From NCBI GenBank assembly GCA_905373085.1, contig CAJPRR010000014.1, forward strand, positions 1 through 26,496: 26,496 nt of DNA, read 5' to 3'. Below are positions 1 through 7,357 of the stretch, piece after piece. Within the stretch, counting starts at the first letter, position 1, and each line of letters opens with the position of its first letter. The DNA comes from an uncultured Selenomonas sp. (GTDB lineage: Bacteria > Bacillota > Negativicutes > Selenomonadales > Selenomonadaceae). The position numbers and the translations under genes are program-made. The notes below the pieces were generated by a model. It was not told the DNA's origin. It did not search any database and saw only the letters and a program-made list of their open reading frames with translations.

Positions 1-10
1 GATTTTGTAT

Positions 11-76
11 CAAAAAACCGCACTCTTGAAATAAATGCATCGCCGAAGCTTATGCAAACCATTTCAAAAATGCGGT
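11..76 (-). terminator. Rho-independent terminator of the yoeB-type operon
   Basis: An imperfect hairpin lies just after the toxin stop codon. Paired blocks are 17-22 with 71-76, 26-32 with 61-67, and 36-40 with 52-56. On the minus strand the stem is followed directly by a run of T (complement of 11-16). Its position 5 bases past the stop and the T run support a terminator; the internal loops make it only moderately strong. Confidence 0.6.
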
Positions 77-80
77 ATTG

Positions 81-338
81 TCAATCGTAGTGCCCTTTAC
101 AGGACAAAATCTCCAACGAATCTCGCGACACCCGATAAAGCAAACGATTCTTCTCGTCAATTCTCCGACTCCAAAAGCCGCTCAACTCTCCTCTGAGCGG
201 CTCAGGCTTGCCGATTCCCTCGAACGGGTGACGTTCGACATCCTTAAGCAGCAGGTTGATCCGTTTCAAGGTTTTCTTGTCCTGCATCTGCCAAGCAATG
301 TACTCTTCCCACGCATCGTCCGACCAGACCTTATTCAT
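81..338 (-). CDS. yoeB: YoeB/Txe-family mRNA endonuclease toxin
   Basis: This is an 85-aa toxin of the Txe/YoeB branch of the RelE superfamily, ribosome-dependent endonucleases that cut mRNA during translation. The sequence follows E. coli YoeB almost throughout, including the KPEPL, SGFWSRRI and C-terminal GHY segments. The residues matching the YoeB catalytic set (Glu46, Arg65, His83, Tyr84) are all present: Glu in KPEP, Arg in NRLLY, and the final His-Tyr. The ATG at 338 is preferred over a TTG at 347 because it matches the family start. It overlaps the end of the antitoxin gene (ATG lies within its last codons), so the two are translationally coupled. The toxin looks intact and active by sequence. 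Confidence 0.93.
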   Translation of the reverse strand: MNKVWSDDAWEEYIAWQMQDKKTLKRINLLLKDVERHPFEGIGKPEPLRGELSGFWSRRIDEKNRLLYRVSRDSLEILSCKGHYD

Positions 339-606
339 CGTCTGCAACCTCGATCAAATCATGCTGCACGCCTTTTCCAGCATCAAGCTGCGCAATGCCG
401 CGACGCAAACGTACCAGGCTCTTCTCCGAATAGAGCGAATCCGTCAGAGGAGCGGCTCTCAATTCAAACGGAATCCTGCGCTCCCGCGCGACGCGCCGCG
501 CAAAGATCAAGATAGCGGAAGGCGCAGAAAGTCCGATATCCGCACACACTTCTTCAAAATTCGATTTCAAATCATCGTCCATGGATACAACAATATCCTG
601 TGCCAT
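331..606 (-). CDS. RelB/DinJ-family antitoxin
   Basis: A 91-aa antitoxin partner of the downstream YoeB-like toxin. The N-terminal part (MAQDIVVSMDDDLKSNFEEV) resembles the ribbon-helix-helix DNA-binding segment of RelB/DinJ proteins. The stretch ARRVARERRIPFELR matches the conserved DinJ motif that ends that fold. The C-terminal half is acidic and should wrap around the toxin. The start at 606 is chosen because GGAGGTG sits 8 bases upstream; an in-frame ATG further up has no such site. Pairing a DinJ-type antitoxin with a YoeB-type toxin is a mixed combination: YoeB is classically paired with the Phd-like YefM. The operon is probably self-repressed through this protein. Confidence 0.87.
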   Translation of the reverse strand: MAQDIVVSMDDDLKSNFEEVCADIGLSAPSAILIFARRVARERRIPFELRAAPLTDSLYSEKSLVRLRRGIAQLDAGKGVQHDLIEVADDE

Positions 607-637
607 TCGACGCACCTCCATAAGCTTTATTTCTTTC

Positions 638-666
638 ATTATATACCATTGCCAGTGAATCCTCAA
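638..666 (-). promoter_or_regulatory. Promoter of the dinJ/yoeB-type operon
   Basis: On the minus strand TTGAGG (661-666) and a perfect TATAAT (638-643) are separated by 17 bases. The start of transcription would fall about 25 bases upstream of the antitoxin ribosome binding site. An antitoxin operator is expected here but no clear palindrome is visible. Confidence 0.75.
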
Positions 667-699
667 ACAAAATCCCTCGCGAATTCTGCGGCTGAGAAC

Positions 700-728
700 T
701 GGACGCAGATGCGTTTCACGCTTATAAT
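700..728 (+). promoter_or_regulatory. Promoter of the MutS-like gene
   Basis: TGGACG (700-705) and TATAAT (723-728) are spaced by 17 bases. They lie about 50 bases before the start codon at 777, which is preceded by GAGGA at 763-767. This promoter diverges from the toxin-antitoxin promoter about 40 bases away. Confidence 0.7.
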
Positions 729-776
729 ATAGGGAAAGACGGATTACATATCGGTTAAAGACGAGGACGATGCTTT

Positions 777-2552
777 ATGAACAAAAATTTCTTCCAAACG
801 GCGCGAGAGACGGATCTCGCCGAGAAGCGGCGGCTGGATCGGCGCGGACAGATGCTTTCCTGGCTGCGCCTCACGACGTTCTTCCTGTGCCTTCTCGCGC
901 TCGCCGCCGCCTGGGACACAGGCGCACTTGAGATATATCTCGTCGCCGTCGCGCTCGCCTGCTGCTTCACCGCACTCCTGCGCCGTCACGGCAAGCTCTT
1001 CGAACAGCGCCTGCTCTTGGAGAGCCACATCGCCGCGCTTTCAAACTTCCTCGCACGATTTTCGGGAGAGTGGCACAACTTTCCTGTGACGGGCGCGGAA
1101 TATCTGAAGGACGAATTGCCGCAGGCGCAGGATCTGAGCCTCTTCGGCGCTGATTCCATCTACCAGTACCTTTGCGCCGCACGCACGAAGGCGGGGCGCG
1201 ACAGCCTCGCCGACGCGCTCTCCCCCTTCCCTGCTGACCTCGCGCTTGCAAGGAAGAGGCAAAAAGCCGTCGAGGAACTGATCACCCGCCCCAGGCTCGT
1301 CCTCGACCTCACGGCAGCAGCCGCTCTTCTGCCTGACGGGCACGATACAAAGCCGCTCCTCGCAGCGCTGCAAAGAAATACAGAGAAGCCCTACGCGGGC
1401 ACGGCCTTCATCGCGTGGGTTCTTCCCGCCGCCCTCGCGCTCGCCATCGTCGGCGCATCGCTTTCTCTCATCGGCTGGACGATGCCCGCCATACTCGTGC
1501 TGCTGCAGTTCCTCATCGCCTTCGCGCTCGGCAGGCGCACGGCATCCGCGCAGAAGCCGCTCGCCGCCATGCACCGCGAACTGCGCCTCTACGAGCGTCT
1601 CTTTTCGCGCCTCGAAGACGCCACCTTCCAAAGCCCGCACCTTATCGCACTGCAGGCGCAGCTCAAGGCGGGCGGCGCCGCGCGCTCCCTGCGCCGCCTC
1701 GCCGCCCTCGCCGATCACGCGCACACGCGCCACAACCTCATCTTCCTGCTGCTCGCCAACGCCTTCTTCATCAGCGACCTGCACTTCGCGCACCGCATCG
1801 CACGCTGGCAGGAAAAAGCTGCCGCGCACCTCGGCGACTGGCTCGCCGCCTGGGCGGAGACCGAAACGCTCCTCTCCCTCTCGACCGTGGGACTCGTGCG
1901 CGAAGTGTACGCGTTCCCCGAACTCCTCGAAGACGCTTCGCCGCGCCTCGAAGCCAAGAACTTGACCCATCTCCTGATTCTCGAGGAAAAGGCCGTGCCG
2001 AACGACATCGACGCGACGGCAGGCACGCGCATCATCACGGGATCGAACATGTCAGGCAAGACGACGTACCTCAGAACCGTCGCGAGCGCCTGCGTCCTTG
2101 CCTACGCGGGCGCCCCCGTGCCGGGCGAACACTTTTGCCTCTCGCCGCTTCACATCTTCACCTCGATCCGCGTGACGGACGACGCGGCGCACGGCCTCTC
2201 CACCTTCTACGCCGAAATCCTGCGCATCAAGAGCATGATGGCATTCAAGGAAAAGAACCTGCCCATGCTCATCGTCATCGACGAGATCTTCAAGGGCACG
2301 AACAGCGCCGACCGCCTCATCGGCGCAAGAGAAGCCATTTCGCGCCTCACAGGCGCGGACTTCATCACCCTCGTCTCCACGCACGACTTCGAGCTTTGCG
2401 AAATAGAGAGCGACGCCGCCCCCGTCACGAACTGGCACTTCGAAGAAAGCTACGAAGACGGCAAGATCCTCTTCGACTACAAGATCAAAGAAGGCCGCTG
2501 CACGACGCGCAACGCCCAATATCTGCTGAAGATGGCGGGCATCATGGAATAA
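777..2552 (+). CDS. MutS-related membrane ATPase (MutS C-terminal domain)
   Basis: A 591-aa protein with a MutS-type ATPase at its C-terminus. The Walker A loop is GSNMSGKTT (422-430), Walker B is LIVIDE (498-503), and the switch motif STHD lies near 534-537. The N-terminal mismatch-recognition domains of true MutS are absent. Instead there are two pairs of likely membrane segments, about 32-68 and 210-252, so the protein is probably anchored in the inner membrane with the ATPase in the cytoplasm. The segment between about 260 and 400 is helical and resembles the MutS lever/clamp core. This architecture is a known Firmicute family usually annotated only as 'MutS-related' or 'DNA mismatch repair protein', and its role is not established. 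It is a single gene with its own promoter and terminator. Confidence 0.85.
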   Translation: MNKNFFQTARETDLAEKRRLDRRGQMLSWLRLTTFFLCLLALAAAWDTGALEIYLVAVALACCFTALLRRHGKLFEQRLLLESHIAALSNFLARFSGEWHNFPVTGAEYLKDELPQAQDLSLFGADSIYQYLCAARTKAGRDSLADALSPFPADLALARKRQKAVEELITRPRLVLDLTAAAALLPDGHDTKPLLAALQRNTEKPYAGTAFIAWVLPAALALAIVGASLSLIGWTMPAILVLLQFLIAFALGRRTASAQKPLAAMHRELRLYERLFSRLEDATFQSPHLIALQAQLKAGGAARSLRRLAALADHAHTRHNLIFLLLANAFFISDLHFAHRIARWQEKAAAHLGDWLAAWAETETLLSLSTVGLVREVYAFPELLEDASPRLEAKNLTHLLILEEKAVPNDIDATAGTRIITGSNMSGKTTYLRTVASACVLAYAGAPVPGEHFCLSPLHIFTSIRVTDDAAHGLSTFYAEILRIKSMMAFKEKNLPMLIVIDEIFKGTNSADRLIGAREAISRLTGADFITLVSTHDFELCEIESDAAPVTNWHFEESYEDGKILFDYKIKEGRCTTRNAQYLLKMAGIME

Positions 2553-2559
2553 ACCTCTC

Positions 2560-2583
2560 GCCGCCTTCACGGGCGGCTTTTTA
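2560..2583 (+). terminator. Rho-independent terminator after the MutS-like gene
   Basis: GCCGCC (2560-2565) and GGCGGC (2572-2577) form a stem followed by five T, eight bases after the stop codon. The 26 bases 2558-2583 recur identically at 3332-3357. Confidence 0.88.
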
Positions 2584-2603
2584 TTGCCACATGACAGTTG
2601 CGC

Positions 2604-2632
2604 TTGTTTTTTGATTACTTCTATGTTATCAT
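2604..2632 (+). promoter_or_regulatory. Promoter of the higBA-like operon
   Basis: TTGTTT (2604-2609) and TATCAT (2627-2632) are spaced by 17 bases, with a TG one base before the -10 (extended -10). It lies 24 bases upstream of the toxin start. Confidence 0.6.
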
Positions 2633-2656
2633 TTTATTATCCAATCCGAAGGAGTC

Positions 2657-3019
2657 ATGCGAACGAATCCGCTTTATGAAATCCTTATGACAGAAGAGGT
2701 CGATGACTATATCGCTTCATTGGACGAACACGCCATGACAAACAAAGAGGCAAAGAAGCAACTGAAACGCCTTTATTATCAGCTAGAATTATTGGAACAG
2801 CTCGGAACCCGCGCGCCAAAGAAAATCTGCCGTTATCTGCGGGACGATCTTTGGGAACTGCGTCCAGGCGATGATCGAATCATTTTTTTCGTCTGGCAGA
2901 ACGGCACGATCGTCTTGCTGCACACCTTCTCAAAAAAGTCACAGAAGACGCCTGTACAGGAAATCCGTACAGCATTACGAAAAAAACAACAATGGGAAAA
3001 AGATTTTTCATCACGCTGA
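2657..3019 (+). CDS. HigB-like toxin, phage Gp49/RelE superfamily
   Basis: A 120-aa protein of the phage-derived Gp49-like (HigB/RelE) family, predicted to be a ribosome-dependent mRNA endonuclease. The core signature is DDLWELRPGDDRIIFFVW followed by IVLLHTFSKKSQKTP, the typical beta-strand core and basic loop of the family. A helper-type N-terminus (MTEEVDDYIASL) precedes it. An HTH antitoxin gene follows 28 bases downstream, the usual toxin-first order of hig operons. The ATG at 2657 is unusual because AAGGAG (2649-2654) is only 2 bases upstream; the next in-frame ATG (2687) has no ribosome binding site. Translation of the toxin may therefore be weak. The cassette sits between duplicated terminators. 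Confidence 0.85.
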   Translation: MRTNPLYEILMTEEVDDYIASLDEHAMTNKEAKKQLKRLYYQLELLEQLGTRAPKKICRYLRDDLWELRPGDDRIIFFVWQNGTIVLLHTFSKKSQKTPVQEIRTALRKKQQWEKDFSSR

Positions 3020-3047
3020 AAATCTACAGCTAAAAGGAGTCCTTATC

Positions 3048-3317
3048 ATGCGCAGTTGGCAAAGCAAAAAAAAGGAAATTCAAGCTTTGACGAAAACTGA
3101 AAAAAGTGAACTATCTCTTGCTGCAAGTCTGGTTGCGCAAATTATCGAAACTCGTGAGAAAAAAGGATGGACGCAGAGAGATTTGGCACAAAGATCAGGC
3201 ATTGCACAATCTTCCATTGCTCGTTTTGAAAGATGCGGTGCGATGCCGAGGCTCGATACCTTTGCCAAAATTTCCAACTGCGTGGGACTTCGCCTCGCCT
3301 TAGTAGAAAATCCATAA
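3048..3317 (+). CDS. HigA-like XRE-family antitoxin
   Basis: An 89-aa helix-turn-helix protein. Residues from about 25 to 80 (IIETREKKGWTQRDLAQRSG, then SSIARFERCGAMPRLDTFAK) form a standard Cro/C1 (XRE) domain, with the recognition helix in the SSIARFE segment. A short basic N-terminal extension precedes it. The start at 3048 is supported by AAGGAG at 3034-3039, a normal spacing, in contrast to the cramped site of the toxin. It should bind and neutralise the HigB-like toxin and repress the shared promoter at 2604-2632. It ends 16 bases before a terminator. Confidence 0.88.
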   Translation: MRSWQSKKKEIQALTKTEKSELSLAASLVAQIIETREKKGWTQRDLAQRSGIAQSSIARFERCGAMPRLDTFAKISNCVGLRLALVENP

Positions 3318-3333
3318 AGAAGCTTGTCCGTTC

Positions 3334-3356
3334 GCCGCCTTCACGGGCGGCTTTTT
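3334..3356 (+). terminator. Rho-independent terminator after the higA-like gene
   Basis: GCCGCC (3334-3339) and GGCGGC (3346-3351) flank a six-base loop and are followed by five T. Sequence 3332-3357 is identical to 2558-2583, the terminator of the MutS-like gene. Confidence 0.88.
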
Positions 3357-3367
3357 ACCGTTTTCTT

Positions 3368-3396
3368 TTGCAAAAAAAGTTCATGTGTTATATAAT
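3368..3396 (+). promoter_or_regulatory. Promoter of the RNase J gene
   Basis: TTGCAA (3368-3373) and TATAAT (3391-3396) have a 17-base spacer. The start codon is about 80 bases downstream. Confidence 0.75.
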
Positions 3397-3479
3397 ACTA
3401 TGAGATGTGTATTGATCGGCTAAAACTTGCCGGACAGAGGTTCGGCTAAAACAAACCAATTTTCGGAGGTGTATATTTT

Positions 3480-5204
3480 TTGGCTTCAAATTCTTCAAAC
3501 ACACATTCTGGCACACATTCCGGCACACATTCTGCCAATCATCCGGCCAACGCAAAAAAATTACAGGTCATCCCCTTGGGCGGACTCGGGGAAATCGGCA
3601 AGAACATGACGGTGCTGCGCTTCGGCAGCGACATCCTCGTCATCGACGCGGGACTGATGTTCCCGACGGAGGACATGCTCGGCATCGACCTCGTCATTCC
3701 GGACATCACGTATCTGTTGGAAAACCGCGACTGTATCAAAGGCATCGTGCTGACGCACGGTCACGAGGATCACATCGGCGCCCTGCCGTACGTCCTCACG
3801 CAGATTGACGTGCCCGTCTACGGCACGCCGCTGACGCTCGGCATCCTCAAGGGGCGCTTGGAGGAGCGCGGCGTTTCGACGCAGAACCTCCATCCCATCA
3901 TGGCGGGCGACCAGCTGCGGCTCGGCTGCTTCACCATCAAATTCGTGCGCGTGAACCACAGCATCCCCGACGCCGTGGCGCTCGCGATCCGCACGCCCAT
4001 CGGCACGATCTTCCACACGGGCGACTTTAAGATGGATTACACGCCCGTCGACGGCAAGCTCACGGATTTCAAGACGCTCTCGGAAATCGGCAACAAGAGC
4101 GTGCTGCTCATGCTCGCCGACAGCACGAACGCCGAGCGCACCGATCCCATACCGAGCGAGGCGACCGTCGGCGTCGCCTTCGACCGCGTCTTTCGTCGCG
4201 CGCGCGGACGCATCATCGTTGCGACTTTCTCCTCGAACGTCTCGCGCATCCAGCAGATCATCGACTCCGCCGTGCGCTACCGCCGCAAGGTGGCGATCCT
4301 CGGACGCAGCATGGTCAACGTCACGAACATCGCGATGGAACTCGGCTATCTGAGCGCGCCCGAGGGCACGATCGTCGACATCGACGAGATCGGCCGCTAC
4401 AACGACAACCAGATCGTCATCGCGACGACAGGCAGCCAAGGCGAGCCGATGTCCGCCCTGACGCGCATGGCAATGAGCTCGCACCGCAAGGTCGACATCA
4501 CGCCGACGGACACCATCATCATCTCGGCGACGCCGATTCCCGGCAACGAGCGCTACGTCGGCAAGACCATCGACCTCCTGCTGAAGCTCGGCGCCGACGT
4601 CGTCTACGGCAGGAGCGAGGGCATCCACGTCTCGGGTCATGCCAGCCAGGACGCGCTGAAGCTCATGCACAATCTGATTCGCCCGCGCTACTTCATGCCC
4701 GTCCACGGCGAATACCGTATGCTCGTGCGCCATGCCAAGCTCGCAGAGAGCCTCGGCACGCCCAAGGAAAACATCTTTCTCAACGAGAACGGCGGCATCC
4801 TTGAGCTAACGCGCAACACGGCGAAGCTCAACGGCAAGGTGCAGTCGGGCATCGTGCTCATCGACGGTCTCGGCGTCGGCGACGTCGGCAACATCGTCCT
4901 GCGCGACCGCCAGCAGCTCTCGCGCGAAGGCGTCATCATCGTCGTCGTGACGATCAACCGCTCCTCGGGGCGCATGGTCTCCGGACCCGACTTCGTGTCG
5001 CGCGGCTTCGTCTACGTTCGCGAATCCGAGGAGCTCATGGACACCGCCAGAAGGCGCGTCTTCAGTGCGCTCAAGAAGTGCGAGGATGAGCACGTCACCG
5101 AGTGGGTCTCCATCAAGGCGACCATCCGCGACGTCCTCAGTCGCTTCATCTTCGACGCCACGCGCCGCCGCCCCATGATCCTGCCGATCATCATGGAAGC
5201 GTAA
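3480..5204 (+). CDS. rnjA: Ribonuclease J
   Basis: A 574-aa metallo-beta-lactamase/beta-CASP nuclease that degrades and matures RNA (5'-3' exonuclease and endonuclease in the J1/J2 family). The zinc site HGHEDH is at residues 93-98, after the PLGGLGEIGKN family start at 32-42. Further metal and substrate motifs are visible: NHSIPDA, HTGDFKMDY, ADSTNAE, and GHAS and PVHGE in the C-terminal part. The C-terminal domain (about 470-574) is the usual J-type. It begins with TTG at 3480, 9 bases after GGAGGT (3465-3470). An unusual 25-residue N-terminal extension rich in His, Ser and Thr comes from three 12-bp repeats. It is monocistronic and ends at a strong terminator. Confidence 0.96.
   Translation: MASNSSNTHSGTHSGTHSANHPANAKKLQVIPLGGLGEIGKNMTVLRFGSDILVIDAGLMFPTEDMLGIDLVIPDITYLLENRDCIKGIVLTHGHEDHIGALPYVLTQIDVPVYGTPLTLGILKGRLEERGVSTQNLHPIMAGDQLRLGCFTIKFVRVNHSIPDAVALAIRTPIGTIFHTGDFKMDYTPVDGKLTDFKTLSEIGNKSVLLMLADSTNAERTDPIPSEATVGVAFDRVFRRARGRIIVATFSSNVSRIQQIIDSAVRYRRKVAILGRSMVNVTNIAMELGYLSAPEGTIVDIDEIGRYNDNQIVIATTGSQGEPMSALTRMAMSSHRKVDITPTDTIIISATPIPGNERYVGKTIDLLLKLGADVVYGRSEGIHVSGHASQDALKLMHNLIRPRYFMPVHGEYRMLVRHAKLAESLGTPKENIFLNENGGILELTRNTAKLNGKVQSGIVLIDGLGVGDVGNIVLRDRQQLSREGVIIVVVTINRSSGRMVSGPDFVSRGFVYVRESEELMDTARRRVFSALKKCEDEHVTEWVSIKATIRDVLSRFIFDATRRRPMILPIIMEA
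3501..3536 (+). repeat. Three 12-bp tandem repeats inside the RNase J N-terminus
   Basis: ACACATTCTGGC, ACACATTCCGGC and ACACATTCTGCC follow one another at 3501, 3513 and 3525. They are in frame and encode Thr-His-Ser-Gly/Ala units. Copy number could change without breaking the frame. Confidence 0.9.
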
Positions 5205-5233
5205 AATATAATGCACAGCTGAATACAGCCAGA

Positions 5234-5267
5234 AAAAATCCGCAAAGCATAGGCTTTGCGGATTTTT
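5234..5267. terminator. Bidirectional terminator between rnj and rpsU
   Basis: A perfect 15-bp stem (5234-5248 with 5253-5267) with loop ATAG carries A and T runs on its two arms. It can stop transcription of rnj from the left and of rpsU from the right. Confidence 0.92.
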
Positions 5268-5303
5268 GTTTCAGATTCTCTCAAACGCTTTCATTACGAC
5301 GCA

Positions 5304-5486
5304 TCACGCGCGGAACTTGCGCTTGCGAGCCGCCTCGGACTTCTTCTTGCGCTTGACGCTCGGTTTCTCGTAATGTTCACGTTTCCTAACTTCTGCCAAA
5401 GTACCGGCCTTCTGGCAAGTACGCTTGAATCTGCGGAGAGCACTGTCGATCGTTTCGTTCTTTCCTACTTTGACCTCATTTGCCAT
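5304..5486 (-). CDS. rpsU: Small ribosomal subunit protein bS21
   Basis: A 60-aa, strongly basic protein typical of bS21, a component of the 30S subunit platform near the 3' end of 16S rRNA that helps initiation. The family pattern is clear: VGKNETIDSALRRFKR, then the basic tail KRKKKSEAARKRK. Length matches the family. GGAGGGGGG lies just upstream of the ATG. It has its own promoter at 5569-5597, inside the tail of the HIT gene, and a strong shared terminator downstream. Confidence 0.97.
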   Translation of the reverse strand: MANEVKVGKNETIDSALRRFKRTCQKAGTLAEVRKREHYEKPSVKRKKKSEAARKRKFRA

Positions 5487-5568
5487 TGTTCTTCCCCCCC
5501 TCCACTAGATTTGGGGCGCACGGGAAGGAAGGCATGGAAATTGCCAACGCTGCATCGTGCACGTTAAC

Positions 5569-5597
5569 ATTATACATGATTTCCCTTTTCGGGTCAA
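5569..5597 (-). promoter_or_regulatory. Promoter of rpsU
   Basis: On the minus strand TTGACC (5592-5597) and TATAAT (5569-5574) are separated by 17 bases, close to consensus. The -35 is 4 bases past the HIT stop codon. The leader would be about 75 bases long. Confidence 0.8.
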
Positions 5598-5600
5598 CCA

Positions 5601-5948
5601 TCAACCGGGCGGCCATTGCATGGAGCGTCCGCCCAAGAGATGAAAGTGCAGATGCCCGACGGTCTGCCCGCCTTCCTCCCCCGTGTTGACGACGATGCGG
5701 AATCCCTTCTCCGCAAGCCCCAGTTCCTTCGCGAGCTGCGGCACGACATCGACGTGGATGTGCGCGACGAGCGACCTGTCTTCTTCCGTCAGGCCGAGCA
5801 AACTCTCGATATGCTTCTTCGGGATGATGAGTGCATGCACGGGCGCCTGTGGCTCGAGATCCTTGAAGGCGATGACGGCATCGTCCTCGTAGACCGCCGT
5901 CGCGGGAATCTCCTTCGCCGCGATGCGGCAAAAAATGCAGTCTGCCAT
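5601..5948 (-). CDS. HIT-family (HINT-like) nucleotide hydrolase
   Basis: A 115-aa histidine-triad protein. The N-terminus MADCIFCRIAAKEIPA carries the CxxC zinc-type motif of the HINT branch, and the catalytic triad motif is HLHFHLLGG near the C-terminus. Family members hydrolyse phosphoramidate or acyl bonds on nucleoside monophosphates, for example AMP-lysine. The start at 5948 is chosen because GGGAGGTGG is just upstream and it matches the family N-terminus. It lies 113 bases downstream of mtaB on the same strand and could share that transcript; an extended -10 (TGATATACA, 5995-6003) may add a weak local promoter. Its physiological substrate is unknown. Confidence 0.93.
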   Translation of the reverse strand: MADCIFCRIAAKEIPATAVYEDDAVIAFKDLEPQAPVHALIIPKKHIESLLGLTEEDRSLVAHIHVDVVPQLAKELGLAEKGFRIVVNTGEEGGQTVGHLHFHLLGGRSMQWPPG

Positions 5949-6061
5949 CTTTTCCACCTCCCTTCGAAAAATCGCTGCACGCTTTCGTCCTCTTTGTATA
6001 TCATTCGACCTTCGGCGGAAAAAACCTGCCGCCGGAAAAATATCGGAGACTTTCGCAAAAT

Positions 6062-7357
6062 TCAGCCATGCTGCAGCTCGCCCCAAACGCCGTCGCGATA
6101 AAGGCGCACGAGGCGCATCGCATGGATCTCCCCCGTCCGAACAGGTGCATCCGTATAGACGCGGATGTAGTTCGCCGTGAGTCCGTCCGTGACGCCCTCG
6201 CGCTCCGTCTCGAAGAGAACGGGCGTCTCTGTGCCGAGAAAGGCGGCGTGAAACGCCTCGCTCTTCTTTGCGGCGAGCGCTTGCATACGATGCACGCGCT
6301 CCTTCTTCTCCGCCTCGGGAACCTGCGCGGCAAACGCGGCCGCCGGCGTGCCGCGGCGCGGCGAGTAGGGGAATACGTGCATGCGTGCGAAGTTCATGCG
6401 CTCGACGAAAGCAAGGCTTTCCTCGAAGAGCTCCTGCGTCTCGCCCGGAAAGCCCACGATGACGTCCGTCGAGATGGCGACGCCGGGCACGGCGCGTTCG
6501 ACGCGTTCGATGAGCGCGGCAAACTTCGCCGTGTCGTAGTGGCGGTTCATCGCACGAAGCACCTCATCCGATCCCGCCTGCAGCGGCAGATGAAGATGCG
6601 CTGCGAAGCGCTCCTCCTGCGCGAGGAGCGCGAGCAGATCGTCCGACAGTTCGATCGACTCCAAAGAGCCGAGGCGCAGCCGCTTGAGTCCCGGCAGGGA
6701 AAGCACGGTGCGCACGGCGTCGGCGAGCGTCACATCACCGAGGTCGCGCCCGTAGCAGCCGAGGTGGATGCCCGTCAGGACGATCTCCTTGAAGCCCATG
6801 GCGAGGAGCTTCGCCGCCTCGCGCCGCACGCTCTTCAAGAGGCGCGAGCGCACGGGACCTCTCGCGTAGGGGATGATGCAGAACGAGCAGAAGTTCTCGC
6901 AGCCTTCCTCAATTTTCAGGAACGCACGCGTTCTCGCAGGCGCACCGAAGAGCGGGATGTCCTCGAACTCTGCCGCGTGCATGATGTCGCCCGTGCCGTC
7001 GAAGACGCCCGCCTCACACGCCGCTCGCTCCACGCAGTCAACGATCCCCGCTCGCTCCTTCGTGCCGAGCACGACGCGCACGCCCTCGATCGCACGGATC
7101 TCCTCGGGCGCGACCTGCGCGTAGCAGCCCGTCACGGCGATGACGGCTCGCTCGTTCAGGCGGCGCGCACGGCGGATGAGCTGTCGCGACTTCTTCTCGC
7201 CGAGACTCGTGACCGAGCACGTGTTGATGACGTAGACGTCCGCCGACTCGTCGAAGGGGACGATGGCGTAGCCGCGCTGCCGGAAAAGCCCCTCCATCGT
7301 CTCCGTCTCAAACTGGTTGACCTTGCAGCCCAAGGTCGTCAATGCTGCTTTTGGCAA
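6062..7357 (-). CDS. mtaB: tRNA t6A37 methylthiotransferase MtaB
   Basis: A radical-SAM methylthiotransferase that converts t6A37 to ms2t6A37 in tRNAs reading ANN codons. The N-terminal domain has the three Fe-S cysteines (in LGCKVNQ, NTCSV and TGCYAQ). The radical-SAM cluster motif CENFCSFC follows in the middle, and a TRAM-like domain closes the protein. LGCKVNQFETE separates it from MiaB and RimO. I place the start at TTG 7357: AAGGAG (7367-7372) is 9 bases upstream, and the resulting N-terminus (MPKAALTTLGCKVNQ) matches the family. An ATG at 7378 in the same frame has no ribosome binding site. The gene overlaps the end of rsmE by 50 bases, so translation is likely coupled. Confidence 0.95.
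   Translation of the reverse strand: MPKAALTTLGCKVNQFETETMEGLFRQRGYAIVPFDESADVYVINTCSVTSLGEKKSRQLIRRARRLNERAVIAVTGCYAQVAPEEIRAIEGVRVVLGTKERAGIVDCVERAACEAGVFDGTGDIMHAAEFEDIPLFGAPARTRAFLKIEEGCENFCSFCIIPYARGPVRSRLLKSVRREAAKLLAMGFKEIVLTGIHLGCYGRDLGDVTLADAVRTVLSLPGLKRLRLGSLESIELSDDLLALLAQEERFAAHLHLPLQAGSDEVLRAMNRHYDTAKFAALIERVERAVPGVAISTDVIVGFPGETQELFEESLAFVERMNFARMHVFPYSPRRGTPAAAFAAQVPEAEKKERVHRMQALAAKKSEAFHAAFLGTETPVLFETEREGVTDGLTANYIRVYTDAPVRTGEIHAMRLVRLYRDGVWGELQHG

Noticed and set aside
3561..4733. Long open frame on the minus strand opposite RNase J (390 codons)
   Set aside because: It is antisense to a highly conserved gene, has Asp/Arg/Val/His-rich composition typical of mirrored high-GC codons, and no ribosome binding site.
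5949..6061. Terminator between mtaB and the HIT gene
   Set aside because: A CGGCGG/CCGCCG stem exists but has the T run in its loop rather than after it, so it should not terminate.
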